A DNA stretch of 49,888 nt from a virus. The stretch covers positions 1-49,888 of the IMG/VR virus record IMGVR_UViG_3300034407_003922, one strand, 5' to 3'. A program made the translations under genes and the position numbers. Positions 1-7,206 of this stretch are shown piece by piece. The first letter of the stretch is position 1, and each line of letters starts with the position of its first letter. A model generated the notes under the pieces. The model was given only the letters and a program-made list of their open reading frames with translations. It ran no database searches and was not told the origin of the DNA.

Positions 1-75
1 ACTAGACCCCAAGAACATCTCCTGTGGTCCAGGCTGTGGCTTTATAACAATGTTTTCTTTGCTTGCCTCACCCAT
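1..75 (-). CDS. Terminase large subunit, 5' end (second copy, cut by window edge)
   Basis: These are the first 25 codons of the same terminase that is complete at 47220-48650. The coding sequence runs off the left edge of the window. Here, unlike at the right end, the start codon has its natural phage upstream neighbour: the gene at 68-379 ends on a TGA that overlaps the terminase start by a few bases. This is the native phage context, so the smpB context at the right end is the derived one. It is not a separate second terminase. Confidence 0.85.
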   Translation of the reverse strand, partial: MGEASKENIVIKPQPGPQEMFLGSS

Positions 76-77
76 TA
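1..77. repeat. 77-bp exact direct repeat, left copy
   Basis: These bases are identical to 48576-48652 and diverge at the next base (t at 78, c at 48653). Both copies lie at the start of the terminase large subunit gene. The simplest reading is that the phage genome is circular and was opened here, giving a unit of 48575 bp. A length of exactly 77 is also a common assembler k-mer size, so the repeat may be a graph overlap and not a biological terminal repeat. Confidence 0.95.
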
Positions 78-379
78 TTACTGGGTCTGCGCATTATTTT
101 AAGAGCATCATAAGCATCATGATAATTAGCAACGGCACTATCATAATCAGCATCACAATCAGAATAACTAGAAATACAAATAGCATCATAAGCATAATAA
201 GTATCGGCATAGGCATTAGAAAGAGCAGAACAAGCACGAGCAGCATTGTGATCATAAGTTGAGCATGAAGTTACTGATTCATTAGCAGCTTTTATATCAT
301 CAAGATCTTTAGCCTCTACTTTTATGAGTTTAATCATTTTTTCAGTTAATTTAGTTAACCACGTAGGTGTCTCATTCAT
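68..379 (-). CDS. Hypothetical Tyr/Ala/Asp-rich protein upstream of terL
   Basis: The protein has 103 residues and I do not recognise it. I chose the ATG at 379 because AAGGAG lies just upstream; a longer frame reaches 430 but would overlap the previous gene and lacks a good ribosome site. The N-terminal 30 residues are lysine-rich and probably helical. The rest is low-complexity, rich in Tyr, Ala, Asp and Ser with several Cys. It is encoded by quasi-periodic triplets that make the DNA look repetitive (about 100-250). Its 3' end overlaps the terminase start, so the two are probably translationally coupled. Function unknown. Confidence 0.6.
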   Translation of the reverse strand: MNETPTWLTKLTEKMIKLIKVEAKDLDDIKAANESVTSCSTYDHNAARACSALSNAYADTYYAYDAICISSYSDCDADYDSAVANYHDAYDALKIMRRPSNNG

Positions 380-380
380 T

Positions 381-698
381 CTATTTCTCCTTAATACCAC
401 TATGCAGAAAAGAATAGCCATGCATATCAATCATGTATATTTTATTTCCAGAACTATCCACATCTACAGCACATTTAATAACCATAGTAACGCTATCAAC
501 ATAATAGCATTTCTCAGGCCTTTCTTTACTAAATACTCTTTCGCACTTTACCTTCTGGTTTAGAAGATTGAATTTATACAATTTGTATGTAGCTACATCA
601 ACCTGAATCATTTGTGTAACGTATTCATTACCGTCATCTTTATGAACTAGACCTATTTTTTTATTTTTTATATAGCGAATACTTTCTATAGAGCTCAT
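381..698 (-). CDS. Hypothetical protein, 105 aa
   Basis: No family recognised. It is a small soluble protein with alternating charged and beta-prone segments and no signal peptide or membrane helix. Its stop sits one base before the ATG of the next gene (379), so it belongs to the same leftward transcript that runs into the terminase. An AAGG ribosome site lies about 8 bases before the ATG at 698. Upstream of it is the leader motif TAATAACTTAACAT (711-724), which recurs before other genes of this phage. Confidence 0.6.
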   Translation of the reverse strand: MSSIESIRYIKNKKIGLVHKDDGNEYVTQMIQVDVATYKLYKFNLLNQKVKCERVFSKERPEKCYYVDSVTMVIKCAVDVDSSGNKIYMIDMHGYSFLHSGIKEK

Positions 699-758
699 GC
701 AGTTTACCTTATGTTAAGTTATTAATAGCCCCCATGTTATGGATGAGGTTTTATTATG

Positions 759-980
759 TTACTGCGTCTTTTTCTTGCTGCTGAAGTACGGCAAATAACA
801 CTCTAGTCCCAATGTTGTAAAATCTAACTTAGAGACATTGCTGCTTGTGAACTTGTTCATCGTTCTTCTTAGAGCATCTTTTTTGATTGATGAGATTGGT
901 TTTGATTTCAGGGAATCCCATAGATCTGGGGAAGTGCTTTTGATTAAGTTGCATACTTGAAGCAATGTTTCTGATTTCAT
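759..980 (-). CDS. Hypothetical protein, 73 aa
   Basis: A short basic protein with no recognised domain; the C-terminus is lysine-rich. A clear AGGAG site precedes the ATG at 980, and the recurrent leader TAATAACTTAATAT (995-1008) lies 14 bases upstream of the start. It sits between the putative small terminase gene and the unknown genes before terL, in the same direction, so it is probably co-transcribed. Function unknown. Confidence 0.55.
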   Translation of the reverse strand: MKSETLLQVCNLIKSTSPDLWDSLKSKPISSIKKDALRRTMNKFTSSNVSKLDFTTLGLECYLPYFSSKKKTQ

Positions 981-1033
981 TTGTTCTCTCCTGAATATTA
1001 AGTTATTAAAGTCTCAAAGGACAAATTAAATAT

Positions 1034-1051
1034 ATCTCGGCTAAACGAGAT
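1034..1051. other. Hairpin, 6-bp stem
   Basis: ATCTCG and CGAGAT form a perfect 6-bp stem around a 6-base loop, in the gap between the small terminase gene and the 73-aa gene. Neither strand has a strong T tract directly after it, so it is at best a weak terminator, or an operator or processing site. Confidence 0.3.
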
Positions 1052-1083
1052 AGTAAAGTCTTTTTGTGAATCTTTATAATTCA

Positions 1084-1740
1084 TTAAGAATCTTTATCTT
1101 TTTCTTTGTTTGTATCACGCGTATTGTCAGGAAGATATACATGCACTTTCTGAAATGCATCTTTAGAGTCTTCATCAATCTTATGAGTCACTTCTTCTTT
1201 GAGCGTGTAGTTAAACTTATTAACCATCTCAAACTTGTAGATAGTTGCTGAGGCGCTTGATGTGTTCTCTGCTGTAAGGATCTTTCTACCCTCCACTTCA
1301 TAAAGCATCTGAGCACGTCTACGAGACGCGTGGTACTCTTCTATGGGGCAGTCATCGGGATAGACTTTCATATATCTATGCATAGTCTCATCTGACGCTT
1401 CGGGAAAGCTACGGATAGAATAGCCGTCACTTACATGATCACAGAACCTTTTGAATACATCCTGTCTTTCTTTTGATGTCTTGAATTTTTCACTATATTT
1501 ATTGTTAGTAAAGTCGCGATTAGATTTTTTCAGCTGCTCTATGCGCTCGAGGTCGAAATCTTCTGGATAAGTTTTGAACAATTTCTCAATTGTTATACGA
1601 CTAAGCTTAGGGTAATCCCTAATAAGACCTCCCTCTTCTTGGAAGGCAATGAGTTCTTTACTGAGTCTTTGCCTAGCCTTAGGCTCTTGATATTTTAAAC
1701 CCTTGTATTTTTTTTCAGGTTTTGCCTTTGAGTCTGTCAT
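1084..1740 (-). CDS. Putative terminase small subunit
   Basis: The protein has 218 residues, is charged and probably mostly helical. It seems to contain two related helical modules: residues about 30-80 (EEGGLIRDYPKLSRITIEKL) and about 95-150 (DGYSIRSFPEASDETMHRYM). Each resembles the 'G.S.R.....P...T..RW.' DNA-binding helix-turn-helix of phage small terminases. The C-terminal part (YKFEMVNKFNYTLKEEVTHK) is like the family's usual conserved tail. In DNA packaging the small subunit recognises the phage pac or cos site and hands the DNA to the large subunit. Four small genes separate it from terL, which is not the common adjacent layout, so the call is moderate. Confidence 0.55.
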   Translation of the reverse strand: MTDSKAKPEKKYKGLKYQEPKARQRLSKELIAFQEEGGLIRDYPKLSRITIEKLFKTYPEDFDLERIEQLKKSNRDFTNNKYSEKFKTSKERQDVFKRFCDHVSDGYSIRSFPEASDETMHRYMKVYPDDCPIEEYHASRRRAQMLYEVEGRKILTAENTSSASATIYKFEMVNKFNYTLKEEVTHKIDEDSKDAFQKVHVYLPDNTRDTNKEKDKDS

Positions 1741-1786
1741 AATTCTTCCTTGAATATTTGATCAAAATAATAACAATTATATTTTC

Positions 1787-2089
1787 TTAAGCCAAGTTTC
1801 TTACTTCTGCTTCATTAACTACAGCAGACATTTCTAAGAATGTTCCTGTAGCAAAATTCATCATGTAACCACAGCTACTGCATATTAAACATACAGAAGA
1901 AATAATAGGAACCATATTTGAATCTAAATCTGGCGTATATGCGTACTTGTTAAGTGTATTTTGAACATAGCCTTGCTCAGCTATATCTAGCTTAGAGAAC
2001 TTGCAATGAGCGCAAGATATGCCATGCTTTTTGATCTTTTCTTTTATCTTTTGAGCATTGGCTCTGACTGAGTTGTCTTGATGATTCAT
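1787..2089 (-). CDS. Small protein with paired-cysteine (zinc-ribbon-like) motifs
   Basis: The 100-residue protein carries CAHCKFS near residue 27 and CLICSSCGYMM near residue 70. This spacing of Cys pairs fits a single zinc ribbon. Such short zinc-ribbon proteins are common near phage replication genes and usually have no assigned role. I chose the ATG at 2089 because a strong AGGAGG sits 8 bases before it; an in-frame GTG lies two codons earlier but is too close to that site. Function unknown. Confidence 0.55.
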   Translation of the reverse strand: MNHQDNSVRANAQKIKEKIKKHGISCAHCKFSKLDIAEQGYVQNTLNKYAYTPDLDSNMVPIISSVCLICSSCGYMMNFATGTFLEMSAVVNEAEVRNLA

Positions 2090-2117
2090 ACTCACATCCT
2101 CCTTGATGTAATTAAGA

Positions 2118-2474
2118 CTAAAGTTCTATCTGACTTTTATTAGCTAACTTTTGAATTGACTTAGCTACTATCCTTGTCGTTAATCGTTTTTGATCATAGT
2201 CATCATACCAAACAGTTGTATTTATATATCCCTCTAAGTAAACAAGATCATCTTTCTTCATGACTTCTGATAAGACTTTAGGAAGTGGGTCAAAACAAAT
2301 AATTGAATGCCACTGTGAGATTGGCTTTGTTTTAATATTATTGGTTTTTTTAACGTGGCCGTCATTAGTTATCAACTGAAACGTAGCCATATTTTTTCCT
2401 GCAGATGTAATCTTATGATTGATCTCTGTACCGATGGTTCCCACAAGAATTACTTTATTTATGCCGCGCTCCAT
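2118..2474 (-). CDS. Single-stranded DNA-binding protein, short form (SSB 1)
   Basis: The 118-residue protein has the OB-fold signature of SSB: GINKVILVGTIGTEINHK at the N-terminus, then QWHSIICFD and LVYLEGYI. It lacks the acidic DDDIPF-type tail that recruits partner proteins in classical SSB and ends instead in SQIEL. It lies in the replication block, between a small HTH gene and the zinc-ribbon gene. The phage has a second, canonical SSB at 46745-47194, so the two may be specialised: this one perhaps for DNA coating without partner recruitment (inference). Confidence 0.8.
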   Translation of the reverse strand: MERGINKVILVGTIGTEINHKITSAGKNMATFQLITNDGHVKKTNNIKTKPISQWHSIICFDPLPKVLSEVMKKDDLVYLEGYINTTVWYDDYDQKRLTTRIVAKSIQKLANKSQIEL

Positions 2475-2498
2475 TCTCTGACTCCTTTGCGTTATTGT

Positions 2499-2735
2499 TT
2501 ATATTTCATTAGTTTCAAGTTTTTCTTTATTTTTCTTAGAATAGTTCCCTTCTTGCACTAAGCTAATGTACTGCTCTAGCTCTGACTTAGAGATAATCCA
2601 TGATCGTGCAAATAATTGAGTTTTTTTGAGTTTGCGCTTGTGGCAAAGGTCTTGAAGATGTCTAGCTGAATAGTTGTACTTTTCAGCTGCTTCGTTGATA
2701 GTGATTTGATCTTTGTTTAAAATTTTATTGCTCAT
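2499..2735 (-). CDS. Small helix-turn-helix DNA-binding protein (MerR/excisionase-like)
   Basis: The protein has 78 residues. ITINEAAEKYNYSARHLQDL, followed by ARSWIISKSELEQYI, is the pattern of the HTH_17/excisionase-like winged helix, in which a helix-turn-helix is followed by a 'W.I...EL..Y' wing. Such proteins act as transcription regulators or recombination directionality factors. No tyrosine integrase is seen in the phage, so a regulator is more likely than an excisionase. It lies just downstream of the helicase-loader gene, with AACTTAATA repeats in its leader. The C-terminus is lysine-rich. Confidence 0.6.
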   Translation of the reverse strand: MSNKILNKDQITINEAAEKYNYSARHLQDLCHKRKLKKTQLFARSWIISKSELEQYISLVQEGNYSKKNKEKLETNEI

Positions 2736-2760
2736 ATTAAGTTTCTCATTAGTTATTAAG

Positions 2761-3489
2761 TTATGACACTGACTGCTTCCTGTAGCTTTCGCATTTAATA
2801 TTCATAGCTAAGCCATTATTTTCTCTAAGTCGATCAATGGCTCTTAAATCCAAAAACTTACCTAGTTTATCATGTGTACAGTTTGAAACGATCATTGTTG
2901 ATTTTTTGTCCTGATATCTCAGATTTACTAAGTCAGTTAAAATCTGTGATTCAAAACTTGTTCCTTTCTGCATACCGACATCATCAATTGCAAGCAAATC
3001 ATATGACGCATATTTTTTCAATATATTTTTTTCTGTTGTTCCTTTCTCATCATAGCTTGCTGTTATTTCTCTGAACAGACAGCTGGCATTTACATAATGC
3101 GCGCTGTAATCAAAATCTTTAACTGCGTAGTGTATTGCTGAACAGGCCATGTGTGTTTTCCCACTGCCGACTGAGCCTGTTAAAATAACAGAGCGCCCAG
3201 ATCCGATGTTTTCTCTTAGAGATTTAAGATAATTACTTATGGCATTAATAACACTAAGATAATCTACATTGACAATTTTAAGATCTTTAATTCGTTTTTT
3301 CGTATATCCGGATGGAATGTTAGCACTTGCTAATCGTGTCAAGTATCCTGTTTTACGGTGTCTTGAATCAATATCGTTAGCTTCCTCTGCTCGACATTTA
3401 CTGCATTTCAACTGAATCTTTTTGTTTAAAATGGAAACAACCTTTGGTGTATATTCTCCATGCGCTTCACAATGTTGTATATTGCTCAT
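2761..3489 (-). CDS. DnaC-like replicative helicase loader (AAA+ ATPase)
   Basis: The 242-residue protein has an N-terminal Cys/His cluster (His-Cys at 6-7, CSKC at 29-32) that probably binds zinc. An AAA+ core follows, with Walker A GSVGSGKT (105-112) and Walker B LLAIDDVG. The DnaC/DnaI family loads the replicative helicase onto the origin. The start at 3489 follows one base after the upstream stop and has GGGGG 8 bases before it; an in-frame ATG at 3507 lies inside the upstream gene. The pairing with the initiator gene directly upstream mirrors the lambda O-P arrangement. Confidence 0.85.
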   Translation of the reverse strand: MSNIQHCEAHGEYTPKVVSILNKKIQLKCSKCRAEEANDIDSRHRKTGYLTRLASANIPSGYTKKRIKDLKIVNVDYLSVINAISNYLKSLRENIGSGRSVILTGSVGSGKTHMACSAIHYAVKDFDYSAHYVNASCLFREITASYDEKGTTEKNILKKYASYDLLAIDDVGMQKGTSFESQILTDLVNLRYQDKKSTMIVSNCTHDKLGKFLDLRAIDRLRENNGLAMNIKCESYRKQSVS

Positions 3490-3490
3490 C

Positions 3491-4516
3491 TTACAAACCC
3501 CCTGCATTCTTCATTGCAGCATCTCTGCTCCACTGAGGCTCTTCTGAGGGATCTTTCAGTAAACTATGGATAGACATCCCATCTCTTTTGCAAGACTCTA
3601 AAATGTCACTAGAAATGTCTTTCAAGCTACATAGCTGTGGCTTGTTGAAGTCTTCTTCCTTCAAGTCGCTTTCAATGCTTTCGTATTTTTTATGAGTGCT
3701 TGTGGGCGGATTTGTTAAGTACGATATGAATTTTTCGATATGTGATGCGTCTCTAAGAATCAGAGTTATCTCATCATATTTTGTTTGGTTAGCATTTTGG
3801 CCCTGGTGAAATGGGCTCGCTTTACATCCACAGATTGCATCTTTGAGTTGATTTGTTAAGTACCCAAGATTTATTGCTTTTTTGATTTTTTTAATTCGTT
3901 TGTCATCAAGCTTTGCTTTGGGGTGATTCATCTCACGTTTCCAAAACTCGAATATGTCATTAATTTGTGCGCGCTCAACTAATATTTTTTTCATATCAAC
4001 ATCCTTGTTGGTAGGTGAACAATCTAAAACAGATTTATTTAAATCACAATCAATTTTTTCAAAAGAAAAAGATTCAGTGTTGTTGTGTGCGTTGTTGGTT
4101 TTGCCTGTGGATAACCTTTTTTTTGCTTTAGTTTTTTTTATATAGTTAATATGGTTATAGTTATTAGGCGTGTTGTGCCCCCTCCCAAGGTCACCGTGTG
4201 CCCCCTCTATTGTCTTCTCCCCATCATTAATATGTTCTTTTTTTGGATCATGATTGATAAATGAATATACATTACTGTCACTAGTTCCGTCTTTTTTCTT
4301 TCTTTTTTTAATGGTTAAATACCCATGTAATGCTAAATATTTAATCACATTTTTCACTTTTGTTTCACTGACATTCGCCAGTTTAGAGATGGTTTTTACG
4401 GATGGATAAGCTGTCCCTTCTTTCCCGACAAACTTTTTTATAGACAAATAAATCCGTGTTTCATATGAATCTAATTCTTCAAAAACATCGAGAGGAATAA
4501 TAATAAAAGGCCTCAT
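3491..4516 (-). CDS. Replication initiator-like protein with N-terminal winged helix
   Basis: The 341-residue protein has an HTH_36-type winged helix at residues 1-90 (GTAYPSVKTISKLANVSETK), typical of phage and plasmid replication initiators. A low-complexity linker (Lys, Asn, Ser) and a C-terminal domain follow; the latter may bind the helicase or its loader, as lambda O does. It is directly upstream of the DnaC-like gene. The linker DNA contains two 11-bp repeats next to AT-rich DNA, as expected if the origin lies inside the gene. The N-terminal domain is repeated as a separate protein immediately upstream (4516-4791), with which it overlaps by one base. Confidence 0.7.
   Translation of the reverse strand: MRPFIIIPLDVFEELDSYETRIYLSIKKFVGKEGTAYPSVKTISKLANVSETKVKNVIKYLALHGYLTIKKRKKKDGTSDSNVYSFINHDPKKEHINDGEKTIEGAHGDLGRGHNTPNNYNHINYIKKTKAKKRLSTGKTNNAHNNTESFSFEKIDCDLNKSVLDCSPTNKDVDMKKILVERAQINDIFEFWKREMNHPKAKLDDKRIKKIKKAINLGYLTNQLKDAICGCKASPFHQGQNANQTKYDEITLILRDASHIEKFISYLTNPPTSTHKKYESIESDLKEEDFNKPQLCSLKDISSDILESCKRDGMSIHSLLKDPSEEPQWSRDAAMKNAGGL
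4100..4207. other. Candidate replication origin: two iterons plus AT-rich stretch inside the initiator gene
   Basis: TGTGCCCCCTC occurs at 4174-4184 and again at 4197-4207, 23 bp apart start to start, about two helical turns. These are the only G/C-run blocks in a very AT-rich area. On the side toward 4100 lies a long A/T stretch that could unwind. Lambda and many related phages keep iterons for O-type initiators inside the initiator gene, flanked by an AT-rich unwinding element. Only two repeats are visible, so this is a candidate. Confidence 0.45.
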
Positions 4517-4791
4517 TATTTTTCTCCTTCGTTAAATAAATATACATTGCTATTATTTCCGCCATGCTTTTTTGTTCTATTTTCAATGGCCAAATAGCCG
4601 TTTGTTGATAAATATTTGATCACATCACACACTTTTCTCTGACTAATTTTTGCTCTTTCAGCTATAGTTTTTATTGATGGATACGCTGTGCCATCTGGCC
4701 CAGAGAATCTTTTTATTACTGAATAAACAACAAATTCATACGGGTCTAATTGATCAGCAATATCGTCATAAATCATGGTTAAAGTTCTCAT
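4516..4791 (-). CDS. Stand-alone winged-helix protein, duplicate of the initiator's N-terminal domain
   Basis: The protein has 91 residues. Its whole length aligns with residues 1-90 of the following initiator: LDPYEF against LDSYET, then GTAYPSIKTIAE against GTAYPSVKTISK, then VIKYLSTNGYLAI against VIKYLALHGYLTI, and NVYLF against NVYSF, so roughly half the residues match. This is a recent tandem duplication. Being the first gene after the divergent control region, it may repress the operon or compete for the iterons (inference). An AGAGGT site precedes the ATG, and its stop and the next start share a base. Confidence 0.7.
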   Translation of the reverse strand: MRTLTMIYDDIADQLDPYEFVVYSVIKRFSGPDGTAYPSIKTIAERAKISQRKVCDVIKYLSTNGYLAIENRTKKHGGNNSNVYLFNEGEK

Positions 4792-4875
4792 TGTATTTAC
4801 CTCTTATATTAAAAATTATGTTATGCGCCACATGCACATTGTAGGATGGCGGTTGTATAATTGAAAGAAATATAT

Positions 4876-4929
4876 CACGCCTATGCGTGCAATATATTGC
4901 TTGCACATGACGACGTTCTGTAAGATAAT
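4876..4929 (+). promoter_or_regulatory. Divergent early control region: rightward promoter with palindromic operator
   Basis: A sigma70-like promoter reads rightward: TTGCAC (4901-4906), 17 bp, GATAAT (4924-4929), about 20 bases before the first rightward gene. Directly before the -35 box are a perfect 12-bp palindrome GCAATATATTGC (4889-4900) and an inverted repeat CACGC-ctat-GCGTG (4876-4889). They are placed to bind a repressor that would control both the leftward replication operon and the rightward arm. The repressor itself is not evident. Confidence 0.55.
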
Positions 4930-4950
4930 CCACCTAAAAGGAGATTGACA

Positions 4951-5406
4951 ATGACAATTAATACTGAAGACTTCAAAGAAAATGTGATGAATAAAGTTAT
5001 TACTTCATCATCATATTACGATCTTATATCGCTTTGCATCGACAGAAAATATGAAACTCTTGACGATATACCGTCAGACTTAACTTCTAAAATACTTTTC
5101 TTTTTTGTCTTAGAAAGACTCCCTGAAGATCCGCATTACAGCTATTTGTGCGACGATAATGCGTCTCAATTCATTAGCGACATGCTATCTGTTATCTTAT
5201 TCGGCGATAGCGAATCAGTCACTAATATGAAGATTGCTACCATGTCATATTTGTCAAGCAAGTTTGAGCACATCATTAATAATGACATCATTTTTTACAC
5301 AGATTTAAAGAAATCATCAGAAATTGAGAAAGAAGAAGCGATGACAAAAGCTAATGTTTCTTATCTTTATCAGCGCAAAGTTGAATCATTGCAATCTTTG
5401 GCATAA
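4951..5406 (+). CDS. Hypothetical protein, first gene of the rightward arm
   Basis: An acidic, probably helical protein of 151 residues with no family that I recognise, no membrane segment and no signal peptide. The ATG at 4951 is chosen because AAAAGGAGA lies 6-7 bases upstream; an in-frame TTG at 4945 is too close to it. The gene is the first behind the promoter at 4901-4929, a position that in temperate phages is often held by early regulatory or host-takeover genes. Function unknown. Confidence 0.6.
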   Translation: MTINTEDFKENVMNKVITSSSYYDLISLCIDRKYETLDDIPSDLTSKILFFFVLERLPEDPHYSYLCDDNASQFISDMLSVILFGDSESVTNMKIATMSYLSSKFEHIINNDIIFYTDLKKSSEIEKEEAMTKANVSYLYQRKVESLQSLA

Positions 5407-5505
5407 TATTATTAATCACACAGGAGGAAAGTGTTGAAGTAAAAATAATAAAGAAACATAAAAAAATATAATGTAACGTAAATAACTTAATATAGAGGTA
5501 ATATA

Positions 5506-6411
5506 ATGAACAATCCACAAGATAGATCTATAATCCATACTCCTTTCAACTTAGATACCGCCCCTCTTAATGAGTTAAATGATCAGCTCAATGATGGAAT
5601 ATATAGCAAGCTAGACATTGATCTTTATCACCAACTTTCTGGAGTAAGCTCTTCCGCCATCTCTGAATTACTGAAAGCACCAAAGAAATACTGGTACAAA
5701 TACTTATCTGGTGAATTCGTCCAACAAGAATCAAAAGCACTTACTCTAGGCAAGGCGCTGCATGAATATGTGCTTGAGCCAGAGACATTTCACGACAACT
5801 TCTTTTGTTTACCAAAAATTGACAGGCGGACAAAAGACGGTAAATTTATGTACAGCACAATAATGAAAGAAGCTGGTAACAAAAAGCCACTATCTCTTGA
5901 TGAGTTTGATCAAGTAAAAGGCATGGCTGAATCTCTTCATGAACACCCAATATTTAGCAAGTTTATAAAAGAAGCATTTATTGAACACTCATTACTAATG
6001 ACTGACAAAGAAACAGGCGTAAGGCTTAAGTCTAGACCTGACTTCTATACCAAAGACTTCATCTTTGACCTTAAAACAACGGATAACGCCCAGGAGTTTG
6101 CCTATGCAAATAAAGCTTATGACTTCGGCTATCACAGACAAGCAGCTTTATCTTATGACTGCTTACAAGAGCTAACTGGACGGTCATATGACCAAGAAGT
6201 ACATCTGTTTGTAGTAGAAAAGGCCCCTCCTTACTTAGTTGCCCTGTACACGCTAGATGATCACCACATTGAGCCAGGAAGAAAACAATATCAAACTGCC
6301 TTAGTTAAGTATAAAGATTGCTTAGATAGCGGTGTATGGCCTGGATATTCTCCTGAAGCTGTCCCACTTAAAGTTTCATACAAGTTAATGTCTGAATTCA
6401 TCTCAGAATAA
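5506..6411 (+). CDS. PD-(D/E)XK exonuclease, RecE/DUF3799-like
   Basis: The 301-residue protein carries the RecB/RecE-type nuclease motifs in order: GKALHE (82-87), RPDF (177-180) and FDLK (187-190), followed by a conserved Gln/Tyr helix (YHRQAALSYDCL). Members of this family resect double-stranded DNA ends to give the single strand used by a phage annealing protein. The candidate partner is two genes downstream (7206-8006), with ankyrin genes placed in between. The ATG has an AGAGG site, and the recurrent leader AATAACTTAATAT is at 5481-5493. Confidence 0.75.
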   Translation: MNNPQDRSIIHTPFNLDTAPLNELNDQLNDGIYSKLDIDLYHQLSGVSSSAISELLKAPKKYWYKYLSGEFVQQESKALTLGKALHEYVLEPETFHDNFFCLPKIDRRTKDGKFMYSTIMKEAGNKKPLSLDEFDQVKGMAESLHEHPIFSKFIKEAFIEHSLLMTDKETGVRLKSRPDFYTKDFIFDLKTTDNAQEFAYANKAYDFGYHRQAALSYDCLQELTGRSYDQEVHLFVVEKAPPYLVALYTLDDHHIEPGRKQYQTALVKYKDCLDSGVWPGYSPEAVPLKVSYKLMSEFISE

Positions 6412-6420
6412 AGGAGACGT

Positions 6421-6600
6421 ATGATGCTGCACATTACTGATTACGTCATCCTAAACGACATAGATAAAATAAATGATTATGTAGAAACTAATGGCGATAT
6501 TAACTCGAGGGACAAATATGGGAAGACGCCGCTGTACTGGTCTTATCGGTTTGGTCTTGAAGAGATAACCAAAATATTAAAAGACGCAGGCGCAGAGTGA
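6421..6600 (+). CDS. Very small ankyrin-repeat protein
   Basis: A 59-residue frame starts 9 bases after the nuclease stop, with AAAGGAG before the ATG. GDINSRDKYGKTPLYWSYRF followed by a GLEEI helix is one and a half ankyrin repeats: the beta-hairpin loop, then the TPL helix start. It could be a remnant of a longer ankyrin gene, but the good ribosome site and clean frame suggest that it is expressed. It is the shortest of the phage's ankyrin genes. Confidence 0.6.
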   Translation: MMLHITDYVILNDIDKINDYVETNGDINSRDKYGKTPLYWSYRFGLEEITKILKDAGAE

Positions 6601-6647
6601 CAACATTTACAAAAACATAGTTATTTTAAAAAATGAACAAATAATAC

Positions 6648-6676
6648 TTGCAATCCACCGCGTCCAGGCGCATAGT
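6648..6676 (+). promoter_or_regulatory. Possible sigma70 promoter before the ankyrin/annealing-protein genes
   Basis: TTGCAA (6648-6653) and CATAGT (6671-6676) are 17 bp apart in the only sizeable gap of this arm, about 35 bases before the ankyrin start at 6712. The -10 box is a moderate match. Confidence 0.35.
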
Positions 6677-6711
6677 TAGATTGTGATTAACTTAATATAA
6701 GAGATACAAAT

Positions 6712-7206
6712 ATGGACATATTTAATATACAAAACAAATTGGCTAATTTTATGTTTCTATCTAAAGCACTAAAGGAAATAAAGGAAAATAAATCATTAAG
6801 AAACAATAATCATGAATTAGATTCATCAAACAACTCATTGCTTCATATTTCAGCAGCGTCAGGCGATGCTAAGAGTTGTATTAAGCTAATTAATGCTGGT
6901 TTAAATGTTAATGCTCAAAATAATTCACTCTGGACACCGCTGCATTTTGCTTGCTTTATTGACAATATAGAAGTTGTTAAGCTACTAATTGAAAATAAAT
7001 CCAACATAAATTCTATAGCTGACTCGTCGCAGAAAAACTTTATTTATGACGACGGTTTTCAGCAAGAGCTTATAGAAAACACGCCATTAGACATTGCTTA
7101 TCAAGCTCTTCCCTATTCGATATCTCAATACACTTCGCCAGTAATTAAGCTCCTAATTTCTCATGGAGCACTTACGGCACAATCAATTAACTCTGAGGGC
7201 AAATAA
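6712..7206 (+). CDS. Ankyrin-repeat protein
   Basis: The 164-residue protein has an N-terminal helical stretch and about three ankyrin repeats. The core motifs are NSLLHISAASGDAKS (about 42-56) and TPLHFACFIDNIEVV (about 77-91). The last repeat has an insertion. Ankyrin repeats bind other proteins. They are rare in free-living bacteria's phages but frequent in phages and effectors of symbionts and intracellular bacteria. The stop overlaps the next start, so it is translationally coupled to the annealing-protein candidate. The target is unknown. Confidence 0.8.
   Translation: MDIFNIQNKLANFMFLSKALKEIKENKSLRNNNHELDSSNNSLLHISAASGDAKSCIKLINAGLNVNAQNNSLWTPLHFACFIDNIEVVKLLIENKSNINSIADSSQKNFIYDDGFQQELIENTPLDIAYQALPYSISQYTSPVIKLLISHGALTAQSINSEGK

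Noticed and set aside
100-250. Possible CRISPR-like or tandem repeat array
   Set aside because: The repeated catcat/gcataa units have no constant spacing or spacers and are explained by the low-complexity coding sequence.
50-262. Rightward Ile/Ser-rich frame
   Set aside because: Shadow of the low-complexity gene at 68-379; simple codon periodicity creates it.
2499-2735. Excisionase of the phage
   Set aside because: The fold fits, but without an integrase a regulatory role is more likely, so only a neutral call is given.
4792-4950. CI/Cro-type repressor operator set
   Set aside because: A palindrome and a promoter are visible but no CI- or Cro-like gene is found next to it, so the switch type is left open.
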